NCBI GenBank assembly: GCA_963764585.1
Contig: CAVXTB010000010.1
Coordinates: 1 to 64,000 of the forward strand
Length of the DNA stretch: 64,000 nucleotides
Direction: 5' to 3'
Origin: JAOPZW01 sp963764585
GTDB lineage: Bacteria > Actinomycetota > Thermoleophilia > Solirubrobacterales > Solirubrobacteraceae
A program made the translations under genes and the position numbers. This document shows, one piece after another, positions 1-8,439 of this stretch (the first letter of the stretch is position 1; every line of letters begins with the position of its first letter). The notes under the pieces were generated by a model. The model had not been told where the DNA came from. It made no database searches and saw nothing but the letters and a program-made list of their open reading frames with translations.

Positions 1-277
1 AGTCGGCCCGCGCGCGCCGCTCGAAGAGCGAGCGCAGCAACCTGCCGGTGGCCGGGTCCAGCGTTCCCGGGCGGACGAGGAGCTGGCCGAGCGCTGCCAC
101 CACGCCGGAGTGGCGCGAGCGCGTCTCGCCAAGCTCCGCGAGAGCGACCTCCGCCGCGTAGAACGCGGCGTAGTAGGCGCGCGAGATGGCCTGCGCCGGG
201 AAGCTTCCCGCTTCGAGGTGGCGTGCGGCGGCGAGCTCATGGCGGGCTCGTGCCAGCCGGTCGGTGCCGTCGTTCAC
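1..277 (-). CDS. HEPN-domain protein, partial (UPF0332-like)
   Basis: The minus strand reads about 92 residues before running off the left edge, so the C-terminus is missing. The sequence SRAYYAAFYAAEVAL followed by SRHSGVVAALGQLL and the FERRARADY stretch matches the four-helix HEPN fold of the UPF0332 type. HEPN proteins are typically RNases or ligand-binding toxins paired with a nucleotidyltransferase. The GTG start at 275-277 overlaps the TGA of the upstream nucleotidyltransferase gene (GTGA), so the two are translationally coupled. Its role as the toxin half of a HEPN/MNT pair is inferred from family and context. The catalytic R-x4-6-H motif would lie near the missing end and cannot be checked here. 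Confidence 0.75.
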   Translation of the reverse strand, partial: MNDGTDRLARARHELAAARHLEAGSFPAQAISRAYYAAFYAAEVALAELGETRSRHSGVVAALGQLLVRPGTLDPATGRLLRSLFERRARAD

Positions 278-1062
278 AGCTCGATGCCGTCCGCCAGCGC
301 GCGGACGAGCAGCGGGCGGCGCGGCGGGTCCAGATCAGCCGCGCGAACCGGCAGCGCGGACACGACGATCCCGCTCTCCAGCGTGTGGCGCCACAGCACT
401 TCGTCCATGTGCGCGCCTTCGTCCCAAGAGGAACGCATGTCGTCGAGCACGACGAGTAGGTCGAGGTCGGACTCGTCGTCGGCGTCCGCGCGCGCCGAGG
501 ACCCGAAAACGATCACGCGCCGTAGCCGCCCGGCGTAGAGCGCGCGCAAGCCGTCCGCCACCGCGCGCGCGAGCACGAAGCGATCACCGGCCGGCGCGGG
601 CAGCGGCGGATCGGGCCGCGCCGCGATCTCCCGCCTCGCCGCGGCGGCGTCGACCATGCCCTCGTCGGCCAGCCATTGCAGCGCGCGGCGTTCCATGCGC
701 GCGTCGGCCAGCGCGAACCACGCCTCGCGCAGCTCGGGCTGATCGAGCAACTCGTCCTTGAAGCGGCGGAACGCTCCGCGCCCCTCGATCGCGCGCTCGA
801 GCCGGCGGCGGATCTCGGGGTCGGGCACGGTGGCTGCGAAGTCCGCCATGTCCTGCCACGCCTCGCTCGACTCGAGCGGCTCGATGGCGACCAGGCCGCG
901 CTCCTCGGGGTGGTCCTCGCCGAGCTCCTCGCGCACGCAGTCACTCCACAGCTCCACGGCGCCTATCTTGGGGTCGAACCACCATGAGTGCTCGTGCGAG
1001 TGGTCCTGGAGCGCCTCTGCCAGATCGGAAAGGTCGACGCTTGCGACATCGAGCATCGTCAT
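274..1062 (-). CDS. UPF0158 domain fused to MNT-type nucleotidyltransferase
   Basis: The protein has 262 residues. Residues about 18-137 look like UPF0158: IEPLESSEAWQDMADF, AIEGRGAFRRFKD, WFALADARMERRALQWLADEG. Residues about 180-210 carry the minimal nucleotidyltransferase signature, with GSS at 187-189 and the metal-binding pair D199/D201 in SDLDLLV. MNT proteins neutralise HEPN toxins by nucleotidylating them or by binding. Here the antitoxin-like domain sits behind an uncharacterised domain and is followed by a coupled HEPN gene. The ATG at 1060-1062 has GAGGAGA just upstream. The domain assignments are by recognition. Toxin-antitoxin function is inference, since a stand-alone housekeeping nucleotidyltransferase is also possible. 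Confidence 0.72.
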   Translation of the reverse strand: MTMLDVASVDLSDLAEALQDHSHEHSWWFDPKIGAVELWSDCVREELGEDHPEERGLVAIEPLESSEAWQDMADFAATVPDPEIRRRLERAIEGRGAFRRFKDELLDQPELREAWFALADARMERRALQWLADEGMVDAAAARREIAARPDPPLPAPAGDRFVLARAVADGLRALYAGRLRRVIVFGSSARADADDESDLDLLVVLDDMRSSWDEGAHMDEVLWRHTLESGIVVSALPVRAADLDPPRRPLLVRALADGIEL

Positions 1063-1177
1063 CTCCTCTCATCCGCTCGACGAGAGGTGATGCTAGCTCG
1101 CAGCGACTACGCGAAGCAGCAGGGCCGCGGCGAAACCGATGCGCGGGGGTTACGCGCGCCAAGCTAGCCTCCAGCGC

Positions 1178-2421
<1,244 letters not shown>

Positions 2422-2437
<16 letters not shown>

Positions 2438-3273
2438 GCATCGTGCGCCACGACTCGCCGCTGGGGCGGTGGGAGATGGCGCGCCGCGACGCCGACCCGC
2501 GCCTGCGCGGGCACGTGCGCGGGTATGTCGGCTACCTCGAGGTCACGCCCGGCCCGCTGCGCCGCCGCGAGGTCCCGGGCGCCGACGTCACGCTGATCAT
2601 CAGCCTCGGGCCCGCAATCGAGGTCTTCGACCCCGCGCGCCGCGGCGATCGCTTCACGTCGTTCGTCACCGGCCTGTGGGACGGGCCCGCGCTCACGGAG
2701 CACGCCGGCTACCAGCACGGCGTCGAGGTCAACCTGACGCCGCTCGGCGCCCACCGGCTTCTCGGCCTGGCGATGCACCACCTGGCCAACGCCGTCGTCG
2801 GGCTCGAAGACGTCCTGGGCACCGAGAGCGACCGCCTGGCAGAACGCCTCTATGAGGCGCCCGACTGGGCCGCGCGCTTCGACCTGCTCGACGTCGCGTT
2901 CGCCGCGCGCCTGACGCAGGCGCGACCGGCATCGCCCGGCGTGGCATGGGCGTGGGACCGGCTTCTCGCGACGCACGGCGCGGTCACCGTCGCGTCGCTG
3001 ACGCGCGAGCTCGGGTGGAGCCGCCGCCATCTCGGCGCGCAGTTCCGCGAGCAGATCGGCCTGCCGCCCAAGCTCCTCGGGCGCATCCTGCGCTTCGATC
3101 GCGTGGTCACCCTGCTGCGCAGCCACGATCCCGAGCGCTGGGCCGAGGTCGCCCACGGATGCGGCTACTACGACCAGTCGCACTTCAACCGCGACTTCCG
3201 CCAGTTCGCCGGCGCCACGCCGAGCGAGTTCCTCGCAAGCCGGCTGCCCGACAGCGCCGGCTTCCAGGGCTAG
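2422..3273 (+). CDS. AraC-family transcriptional regulator
   Basis: About 283 residues. The C-terminal third (WAWDRLLATHG, VASLTRELGWSRRHLGAQFREQIG, then AEVAHGCGYYDQSHFNRDFRQFAGATPSEF) is a canonical double helix-turn-helix AraC DNA-binding domain. The N-terminal part resembles the DUF6597-type sensor often found with this subfamily. The GTG at 2422 overlaps the end of pepT by 16 bp; a second GTG at 2443 is also possible and the start is uncertain. No target can be deduced, although the downstream VOC gene is a plausible partner. The TAG stop at 3271 is the first triplet of a perfect inverted repeat. Confidence 0.85.
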
Positions 3274-3332
3274 ATGGTTGATTCCACGGCCCGCGCACAT
3301 GCGTGCACGGCGGCCGCAGAATCAACCATCTA
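3271..3332. repeat. 14-bp perfect inverted repeat, hairpin after AraC gene
   Basis: The arms TAGATGGTTGATTC (3271-3284) and GAATCAACCATCTA (3319-3332) are perfect reverse complements separated by 34 bases. An inner CGGCC/GGCCG pair (3287-3291/3312-3316) extends the stem. No T-run follows. It may be a terminator-like hairpin or an operator. The arms are notably AT-rich for this genome. Confidence 0.6.
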
Positions 3333-3382
3333 GTCACATTCGTCCAAGACGGCGCCGTGCCGCGGCGCGTAGCCTCGGCGCC

Positions 3383-3781
3383 ATGACCGTTGCCACCCAG
3401 TCCATCTTCAGCACGTTCCGCTACCGCGACGCGATGGCGGCCATCGACTTCCTCGAGCGCGCCTTCGGCTTCCAGCGCGGGGACGTCCACCAGGGTCCCG
3501 ACGGCACCGTCCATCACGCCGAGCTGCACTTCGCGGGCGAGTGGATCATGCTCGGCTCGACGTCCGACGGCAGCGACGGGCGCATGGCCATCGAGACCGG
3601 GCCTGCGTCCACCTACGTCGTCGTCGACGACCCCGACGCCCACCACGAGCGCGCGCGGGCCGCGGGCGCCGAGATCATCCGCGCGCTCAACGACACCGAC
3701 TACGGCTCGCGCGAGTACGGCGCCCGCGACCCGGAGGGCAACCTCTGGAGCTTCGGGACCTACCGCCCGCAGGCGCCGTAG
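3383..3781 (+). CDS. VOC-family (glyoxalase/bleomycin-resistance fold) protein
   Basis: 132 residues with the paired beta-alpha-beta-beta-beta units of the vicinal-oxygen-chelate superfamily. RYRDAMAAIDFLERAFGF opens the first unit, VHHAELHFAGEWIMLG closes it, and YVVVDDPDAHHERARAAGAEI with YGARDPEGNLWSFGTY forms the second. The final E-G-N-L-W-S-F is the usual metal-ligand or structural region. The ATG at 3383 follows the intergenic hairpin. Substrate cannot be assigned: this YCII/PhnB-like shape covers many dioxygenase-related and uncharacterised proteins. Confidence 0.8.
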   Translation: MTVATQSIFSTFRYRDAMAAIDFLERAFGFQRGDVHQGPDGTVHHAELHFAGEWIMLGSTSDGSDGRMAIETGPASTYVVVDDPDAHHERARAAGAEIIRALNDTDYGSREYGARDPEGNLWSFGTYRPQAP

Positions 3782-3790
3782 CATCGGCGG

Positions 3791-4189
3791 GTGCCGTTCG
3801 TCCATCGCCTGCGCGTGCGCTTCCACGAGTGCGACCCCCAGGGCGTGGTCTTCAACGCGCACTACTTCGCCTACTTCGACGTCGCGCTGACCGAGATGTG
3901 GCGCGCGGCCTTCGGCTCGTACCAGTCGGTGGTCGACCAGGGCACCGATGTGGTCGTCGTCGAGGCCGCCGCCACCTACCGCGCGCCGGCGCGCTTCGAC
4001 GAGGAGATCGACGTCGAGCTGTCGATCGCGCGGCTGGGGACGACCTCGATGACCACCGAGACCGCGGTGCGCCGCGACGGCGCGCTGCTCGTCGAGGGCC
4101 GCCTCGTGCACGTCTTCGTCGACCCGGCGACGATGGCCAAGCAGACGATCCCCGACCACGTCCGCGCGGGCTTGGAGCCTTACGCGTAG
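3791..4189 (+). CDS. YbgC-like acyl-CoA thioesterase (hotdog fold)
   Basis: 132 residues of the 4-hydroxybenzoyl-CoA thioesterase (YbgC) family. The signature CDPQGVVFNAHYFAYFD near residue 14 contains the catalytic Asp and the N-x-x-Y-F-x-Y-F-D helix start. The protein should hydrolyse short or aromatic acyl-CoA esters in the cytosol; the exact substrate is unknown. The GTG at 3791 gives the expected N-terminus MPFVHRLRVRFHECDP. Its TAG stop overlaps the GTG of the next gene (TAGTG at 4187-4191), so the two genes are translationally coupled. Confidence 0.87.
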   Translation: MPFVHRLRVRFHECDPQGVVFNAHYFAYFDVALTEMWRAAFGSYQSVVDQGTDVVVVEAAATYRAPARFDEEIDVELSIARLGTTSMTTETAVRRDGALLVEGRLVHVFVDPATMAKQTIPDHVRAGLEPYA

Positions 4190-4566
4190 TGCACGAGGTC
4201 GAGGCGCTCGAGCGCGAGCTGCAGGCCGCGGTCGCCGCGCGCGACGTGGCGACGCTCGATCGCCTCCTGGGCCCGGAGTTCACCCTGACGACCGGCCGTC
4301 CGGGCAACGCGGTCCGCGGGCGGGCCGAGTACCTCGAGATCACCGCCACGCGCTACGCGATCGAGGACTTCCGCTTCGACGAGCTCGAGGTGGTCGAGCT
4401 GGCGCCGGGCGCGGCGCTCGTGCGCTCGCGCTACGTCCAGCGCGGCTCGATGGACGGCGCCGACCGCTCGCAGCCGTTCCTGATGACCGACGTGTGGGCG
4501 CGCAGGCCGGCCGGCTGGCAGCTCGTCACTCGTCACGTGAGCCCGCTCGCCGCGAGCGACCCCTGA
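4189..4566 (+). CDS. DUF4440/NTF2-like (SnoaL-type) protein
   Basis: 125 residues beginning at a GTG shared with the previous stop codon. The pattern VEALERELQAAVAARDVATLDRLLGPEFTL, then RGRAEYLEITATRYAIEDF and VWARRPAGWQLVTRHVSPL is the cone-shaped NTF2-like fold of DUF4440 proteins. These bind small ligands or act as isomerase-like enzymes; no catalytic role can be inferred here. The last 41 bases overlap the 3' end of the convergent LapA-like gene. Confidence 0.75.
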   Translation: MHEVEALERELQAAVAARDVATLDRLLGPEFTLTTGRPGNAVRGRAEYLEITATRYAIEDFRFDELEVVELAPGAALVRSRYVQRGSMDGADRSQPFLMTDVWARRPAGWQLVTRHVSPLAASDP

Positions 4567-4774
4567 CCGCGAGGCCACCGAGGATCGCGCCGAGCCCGGC
4601 GCTGACGACGATCACGATGATCAGCGGCGTGCGGCTCGTCGTGACCAGCCAGTCGATCGGGACGTCGTCGCGGTTGGAGAGGCCGAAGGCGATCAGCAGG
4701 ACCGCCACCGCGACCGCGGCGATCGTCTTGGAGAGGTAGTCGCGCTCCTTGCGAGGAGGCTCCTGCGTGCTCAC
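4526..4774 (-). CDS. LapA-domain (DUF1049) small membrane protein
   Basis: 82 residues from a GTG at 4772-4774. Two hydrophobic segments (TIAAVAVAVLLIAFGLSN and LIIVIVVSAGLGAILGGLAV) flank a short polar loop containing VPIDWL, the arrangement of lipopolysaccharide-assembly protein A/DUF1049 proteins. In Gram-positive genomes the function is unknown. An upstream in-frame ATG at 4795 would overlap the divergent HAD start and is less likely. The 3' end runs 41 bp into the convergent DUF4440 gene. Confidence 0.72.
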   Translation of the reverse strand: MSTQEPPRKERDYLSKTIAAVAVAVLLIAFGLSNRDDVPIDWLVTTSRTPLIIVIVVSAGLGAILGGLAVRGRSRRAGSRDE

Positions 4775-4793
4775 TTCCGCGACGATAGCGCGC

Positions 4794-5444
4794 ATGCCTC
4801 CCGCCGCGGCCCTGTTCGACAACGACGGCCTGACGCTCGACACCGAGTCGGCATGGACGCGCGCGGAGACAGCGCTGTTCGCCCGTCACGGCAGGACGTT
4901 CACGAACGCGCACAAGCACGAGCTGCTGGGCACGTCGCCCCAGGCCTCGGCCGTCAAGCTCGAGCAGTTCCTCGGGCGCCCGGGCGACGAGCTCATGGCC
5001 GAGCTGTACGCGGTCGTGCTCGAGGAAGTGGCTGCCGGCATCCAGCCGATGCCCGGCGCCGCGGCGCTGCTCGACGCGCTGCGCGCCGCCGGCGTCGCCC
5101 TCGCGCTCGTCTCGAACTCGCGCCGGCGCTTCGTCGAGCTGGCGATCGTGTCGGCCGGCCTGGCGGACACGTTCGACGCGATCGTCACCGCCGAGGAGGT
5201 TCCCAGGCCCAAGCCGGCGCCCGACGCGTACCTGGCGGCGGCGCGCGAGCTGGGCGTCGAGGCGGCGGCGTGCGTCATCCTCGAGGACTCGCCGACGGGC
5301 GTGGCCGCGGGGCGCGCCACCGGGGCGCTGACGATCGGGATCCCGTCGCTGCCCGGCATGGCGCTCGACGCCGATCTCGTCGCCGCGTCGCTCGAGGACC
5401 GCGCGGTGTGGCACGCGCTCGGACTCGAGGCGGCGGCGGCCTAA
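4794..5444 (+). CDS. HAD-superfamily phosphatase, beta-phosphoglucomutase-like
   Basis: 216 residues. Motif I is FDNDG (D9 nucleophile, D11 acid), motif II is VSNS, motif III is the Lys in RPKPAPDAY, and motif IV is ILEDSPTGVAAG, with a helical cap between motifs I and II. This is a subfamily IA HAD hydrolase of the GPH/beta-phosphoglucomutase type acting on small phosphorylated metabolites. DNDG replaces the commoner DMDG, which is tolerated in the family. The ATG at 4794 follows a TTCCGCGACGATAGCG leader without an obvious ribosome-binding site. Confidence 0.85.
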   Translation: MPPAAALFDNDGLTLDTESAWTRAETALFARHGRTFTNAHKHELLGTSPQASAVKLEQFLGRPGDELMAELYAVVLEEVAAGIQPMPGAAALLDALRAAGVALALVSNSRRRFVELAIVSAGLADTFDAIVTAEEVPRPKPAPDAYLAAARELGVEAAACVILEDSPTGVAAGRATGALTIGIPSLPGMALDADLVAASLEDRAVWHALGLEAAAA

Positions 5445-5453
5445 GCTAGTCCC

Positions 5454-6461
5454 GTGCCCCTCGCCACGCTCGGCGGAGACATCTCGAGCTTCTTCAACGC
5501 CGTCGGCAAGTTCTTCTCGAGCCTGGCCGACATCCACTTCGGGGCGCTGCTCATCGGCCTGATCGCCTTCGGGATCTACCTCAGCATCCGCGCGCGCGCC
5601 GCCTTCCACGTCCTGCGCGCCGCCTATCCCGACGAGCCGATCGAGTTCCGCAAGATCTGGGGCGCCTACGTCGCCGCCTACGGCTTCAACAACGTCATCC
5701 CCGCGCGCGGCGGCGACGTCATCCGCCTGTTCCTGACGAAGACGTCGATCCCGGAGTCCAGCTACTCGGCGGTCGCCGCGGCCTTCTTCGTGGAGATGAT
5801 CTTCGACGCCACGATGGCGGTCTTCATCCTCACCTTCGCGTTCACGCAGGGCGTGTTCCCCAAGCCGCCGGACTTCTCGAAGCTGCATGCCTTCGACCTG
5901 TCCTTCTTCGCCGGCCACCCGCGCTTCCTGCTGTTCGTGATCACCGTGGTCGCGGCGGGCAGCCTGGCTGGCTTCGCGCTGCTGTCCCAGCGCGTCCGGG
6001 CGTTCTGGGCGCGCGTGCGCCAGGGCCTGACGATCCTGCGCGACCGCCGCCGCTACTTCCGCGAGGTCTGGCTGGTCCAGCTCGGCGGCTGGGTGTTCCG
6101 GTTCACCGCGTTCTGGTTTCTGCTCGACGCGTTCAACATCGGCGGATCGGTCAAGAACGTCCTGCTCGTGCTCGGCGTCAACGCGGTGGCCGCCGCGGTG
6201 CCGTTCACGCCCGGCGGCGCGGGGGTGCAGCAGGCCTTCCTCGTGAAGGTCTTCAACGGCACGGCGAAGGGCGCGACGGTCGCGGCCTACTCGGTCGGCC
6301 AGCAGATCGCGATCGCCGCCTTCAGCCTGTCGATGGGCTTCGTCGCCCTCGGGCTGATCTTCCGCTTCCGCTCGTTCAAGGACGTCATCGCGGCCGGGCG
6401 GGCCGACCGCGACGCGGGTGGCGCTACTGCAGCCCCTGACGTGCCTCACGCACGAGCGTGA
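5454..6461 (+). CDS. Lysylphosphatidylglycerol synthase TM-region/UPF0104 membrane protein
   Basis: 335 residues with about eight hydrophobic segments and the conserved AAYGFNNVIPARGGDVIRLFL and AVPFTPGGAGVQQAFLVKVF motifs of the LPG_synthase_TM (flippase-like, YbhN/AglD) family. It lacks the soluble aminoacyl-transferase domain of MprF, so it is more likely a lipid or polyprenyl-carrier flippase-like protein than a lysyl transferase. GTG start at 5454, 9 bp after the HAD stop, suggesting co-transcription. The last 38 bp overlap a convergent small gene. Confidence 0.82.
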   Translation: MPLATLGGDISSFFNAVGKFFSSLADIHFGALLIGLIAFGIYLSIRARAAFHVLRAAYPDEPIEFRKIWGAYVAAYGFNNVIPARGGDVIRLFLTKTSIPESSYSAVAAAFFVEMIFDATMAVFILTFAFTQGVFPKPPDFSKLHAFDLSFFAGHPRFLLFVITVVAAGSLAGFALLSQRVRAFWARVRQGLTILRDRRRYFREVWLVQLGGWVFRFTAFWFLLDAFNIGGSVKNVLLVLGVNAVAAAVPFTPGGAGVQQAFLVKVFNGTAKGATVAAYSVGQQIAIAAFSLSMGFVALGLIFRFRSFKDVIAAGRADRDAGGATAAPDVPHARA

Positions 6462-6690
6462 CGGCCTCGGGGAAGACGACCGCCATCACGCTGCGGATCT
6501 GCTCGGCCTGCTCCGCGGTCGTGCCCTGGATGTTGACGCGGTTGATCGCCGCGACGGTGAGGTCGACCGCGAGCTTGATCGCGTTGTCGGCCCACGCCAG
6601 GCGCTGCTGACCCTGCAGCTGCTCGGCGAACTCGGCCATCCGCCGCTGCAGCTCGTCGGGGTCTCCGAACATGCCGCCAAAGCCTTCCAT
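6424..6690 (-). CDS. Small conserved-looking soluble protein, unknown function
   Basis: 88 residues, not recognised. It is predicted largely helical, with a charged coiled-coil-like start (DPDELQRRMAEFAEQLQGQQRLAW) followed by AIKLAVDLTVAAINRVNIQGTTAEQAEQIRSVMAVVFPEAV. It has no signal peptide or membrane segment. The codon pattern is GC3-rich like real genes nearby, and the ATG at 6690 has a divergent intergenic region behind it. Its stop lies 38 bp inside the convergent flippase-like gene. Confidence 0.6.
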   Translation of the reverse strand: MEGFGGMFGDPDELQRRMAEFAEQLQGQQRLAWADNAIKLAVDLTVAAINRVNIQGTTAEQAEQIRSVMAVVFPEAVTLVREARQGLQ

Positions 6691-6751
6691 GCCACCATCC
6701 TAGTGGTGCTTCCCGTGAGTCGTGTGACGGTTGCCGGCGATGCAGGCGGAT

Positions 6752-6852
6752 GCCTGGCAAGGACGCAGGGCGAAGCCCTTGCTGGTAGCAAGGGCGAGTC
6801 CGAGGACGCTGCCAGGCGCCGGCTGCGCGCCGGCAAGCGGTGCAGGACTCGC
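6752..6852 (+). ncRNA. Structured intergenic segment, candidate pseudoknotted RNA/leader
   Basis: Four helices can be drawn by hand. GCCTGGCA (6752-6759) pairs with TGCCAGGC (6810-6817). GCCCTTGCT (6775-6783) pairs with AGCAAGGGC (6787-6795). GCCGGC (6818-6823) pairs with GCCGGC (6829-6834). GCGAGTCC (6794-6801) pairs with GGACTCGC (6845-6852). The last crosses the first, giving an H-type pseudoknot with a hairpin in each loop. It ends 14 bp before the alpha/beta-hydrolase ATG, so a cis-regulatory leader is possible. I cannot match it to a known riboswitch or ribozyme class. Confidence 0.4.
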
Positions 6853-6866
6853 GGGAGGCGCCACTG

Positions 6867-7607
6867 ATGGCACCGAGCGTGGAGGGCGCGGGGGTCGCGC
6901 TCAACGTCGTCGAGCGCGGATCCGGCTCCGCGGTCCTGCTCGTCCACGGCCTCGCCGGCGACGCGCAGGCGCTCGCGCCGGTCGCCGAGGCGCTCGCCGC
7001 CGACGCCCGCGTGATCGCCTACGACCGCCGCGGGTACGGTGCGAGCGGTGCGCCGGATCCCTACCAGGGCACGACGGTCGAGGAGCAGGCCGAGGACGCC
7101 GCGGCGCTGCTGCGGGCCGTCGCCGCCGGCCCCGCGCTCGTCTGCGGCGACGGCTTCGGCGCGCTCGTCGCGCTCGACCTGGCCAAGCGCCACCGCGCGC
7201 TCGTGCGCGCGGCCGTCCTCTCCGACCCGCCGCTGTTCATGTTCGTCCCCGAGGCGACCGAGCGCCTGGCCGCCCAGCACGCCGAGCTCGAGGCCGCCGT
7301 GCGCGAGCGCGGGCCCGAGGCCGGCGTGGAGGCGTGGCTGGGCGGGCGGGTGGAGGGCGAGGCGCTCGCGCGAGCCCGGGCGGCGCACCGGGCGTTCTTC
7401 GCCGACTACGCGGGCCTCGCGAGCTGGCCGGCCGGCCGCCGCGAGCTGCGCGCGCTCGACGTGCCCGCCGTGGTGCTGACCGGCCCGTGGTCGCCGCCGC
7501 ACATCGTCGCCGCCGCCGACGCGCTGGCCGCACTGCTGCCCGAGTCGACACGCGCCACCGACGGCGATCTCGTCGCGGCGGCCCGCTCGCTGCTCGCGTC
7601 ACCCTGA
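6867..7607 (+). CDS. Alpha/beta-hydrolase-fold protein with degenerate active site
   Basis: 246 residues. The fold is clear: VLLVHGLAGDAQALAPVAEAL (oxyanion-hole HG), VIAYDRRGYGASGAP, and a nucleophile elbow at VCGDGFGALVAL. The elbow reads G-D-G-F-G, so position 96, normally Ser, Asp or Cys, is Gly. The late strand LTGPWSPPHIVAAADALAALLP is present, but the usual G-H containing the catalytic His is replaced by ATDGD near residue 230. Two of the three triad positions therefore appear lost, and it may be a non-catalytic binding protein. The ATG at 6867 follows GGGAGGCGCC. Confidence 0.78.
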   Translation: MAPSVEGAGVALNVVERGSGSAVLLVHGLAGDAQALAPVAEALAADARVIAYDRRGYGASGAPDPYQGTTVEEQAEDAAALLRAVAAGPALVCGDGFGALVALDLAKRHRALVRAAVLSDPPLFMFVPEATERLAAQHAELEAAVRERGPEAGVEAWLGGRVEGEALARARAAHRAFFADYAGLASWPAGRRELRALDVPAVVLTGPWSPPHIVAAADALAALLPESTRATDGDLVAAARSLLASP

Positions 7608-7632
7608 GGGTCCGGCGCCCGTTGCATGGTGC

Positions 7633-8415
7633 GTGAAAGGACTCCGCCTGTCCGTTGCCCTGCTCGCCGCGCTGCTCGCACTGCCCGCCGCCGCGTCGGC
7701 GGAGCCGGCCGACCCGCCGTGCGCGGCCCTCGTCGCTCCGCGCCCGGCGATCGAGCTGCCGGTGCGGGTCGCGCCCGGGCTCACCGTCCGCGTTCGCGAT
7801 CCGTACGGCGGGATCATCGCCCGTAACCGGCTCTTCGTCGCCTTCTCGATCCGCTACGCGCGCGCGGCCGATCGCGCGCGCGTGGCCGCGGTCACCTGGA
7901 CGCTCGACGGCCAGGCGCCGCGGCGCGACGAGGGCGGGCGCGACCAGCTGCTCGCCCCGTCGAAGATGTACGCGCCCGGCGTGCACGTGATCGGCGTGAA
8001 GATCACGCCGGCGGGCGGCGCCGCGCCGGTCGAAGCCGAGCTGCAGGTCACCGCGACCGATTGCCAGCTCGCCTCGCTGTCGCCGAACCTCGCCCCGCCC
8101 GGCGCGATGACGCTCGACGTGGCCTCCGGCGGGCCGCCGCTGCGCGCGATCGAGCTGGTGCCGGCGCGCGGGCGCTTCGCGGTGCCGCGCGGCGGCCGGC
8201 TCGGCACCGCGACGATCCGCGGGCGCACGCGGCCGCTGAGCGCCCGGGCGCTCGACCGCCGCCACCGGACGCTGCGCATCGCGGGCCTGCCCGCAGGGAC
8301 GACGAGCGTGCGGGTGCGCCTGGCGCGCGGCGTGGCGCCAGGGGACGCGTGCGCGATGCGCGCGACGCTCGAGGGCGGCGCCGGAGCGCCGGTCCGCGTG
8401 CTGCCGCGCTGCTAG
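7633..8415 (+). CDS. Secreted protein of unknown function
   Basis: 260 residues from a GTG at 7633. The N-terminus (MKGLRLSVALLAALLALPAAASAEPA) is a clear Sec signal peptide with A-S-A before the mature chain. The mature part is beta-rich with two Ig-like stretches (RVRDPYGGIIARNRLFVAFSIRY and VRVRLARGVAPGDACAM) and four or so cysteines, suggesting extracellular disulfides. I recognise no named family. Similar repetitive RTLRIAGLPAGTTSVRVRL endings are common in cell-surface proteins of this lineage. Confidence 0.7.
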   Translation: MKGLRLSVALLAALLALPAAASAEPADPPCAALVAPRPAIELPVRVAPGLTVRVRDPYGGIIARNRLFVAFSIRYARAADRARVAAVTWTLDGQAPRRDEGGRDQLLAPSKMYAPGVHVIGVKITPAGGAAPVEAELQVTATDCQLASLSPNLAPPGAMTLDVASGGPPLRAIELVPARGRFAVPRGGRLGTATIRGRTRPLSARALDRRHRTLRIAGLPAGTTSVRVRLARGVAPGDACAMRATLEGGAGAPVRVLPRC

Positions 8416-8439
8416 TGCCGCGCCAGGCGACACTCCGGC

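Noticed and set aside
6752..6852. c-di-GMP (GEMM) or cobalamin riboswitch assignment for the structured segment
   Set aside because: Short GGACGCA and GCCACTG resemblances exist, but the helix order and conserved cores of those classes do not fit.
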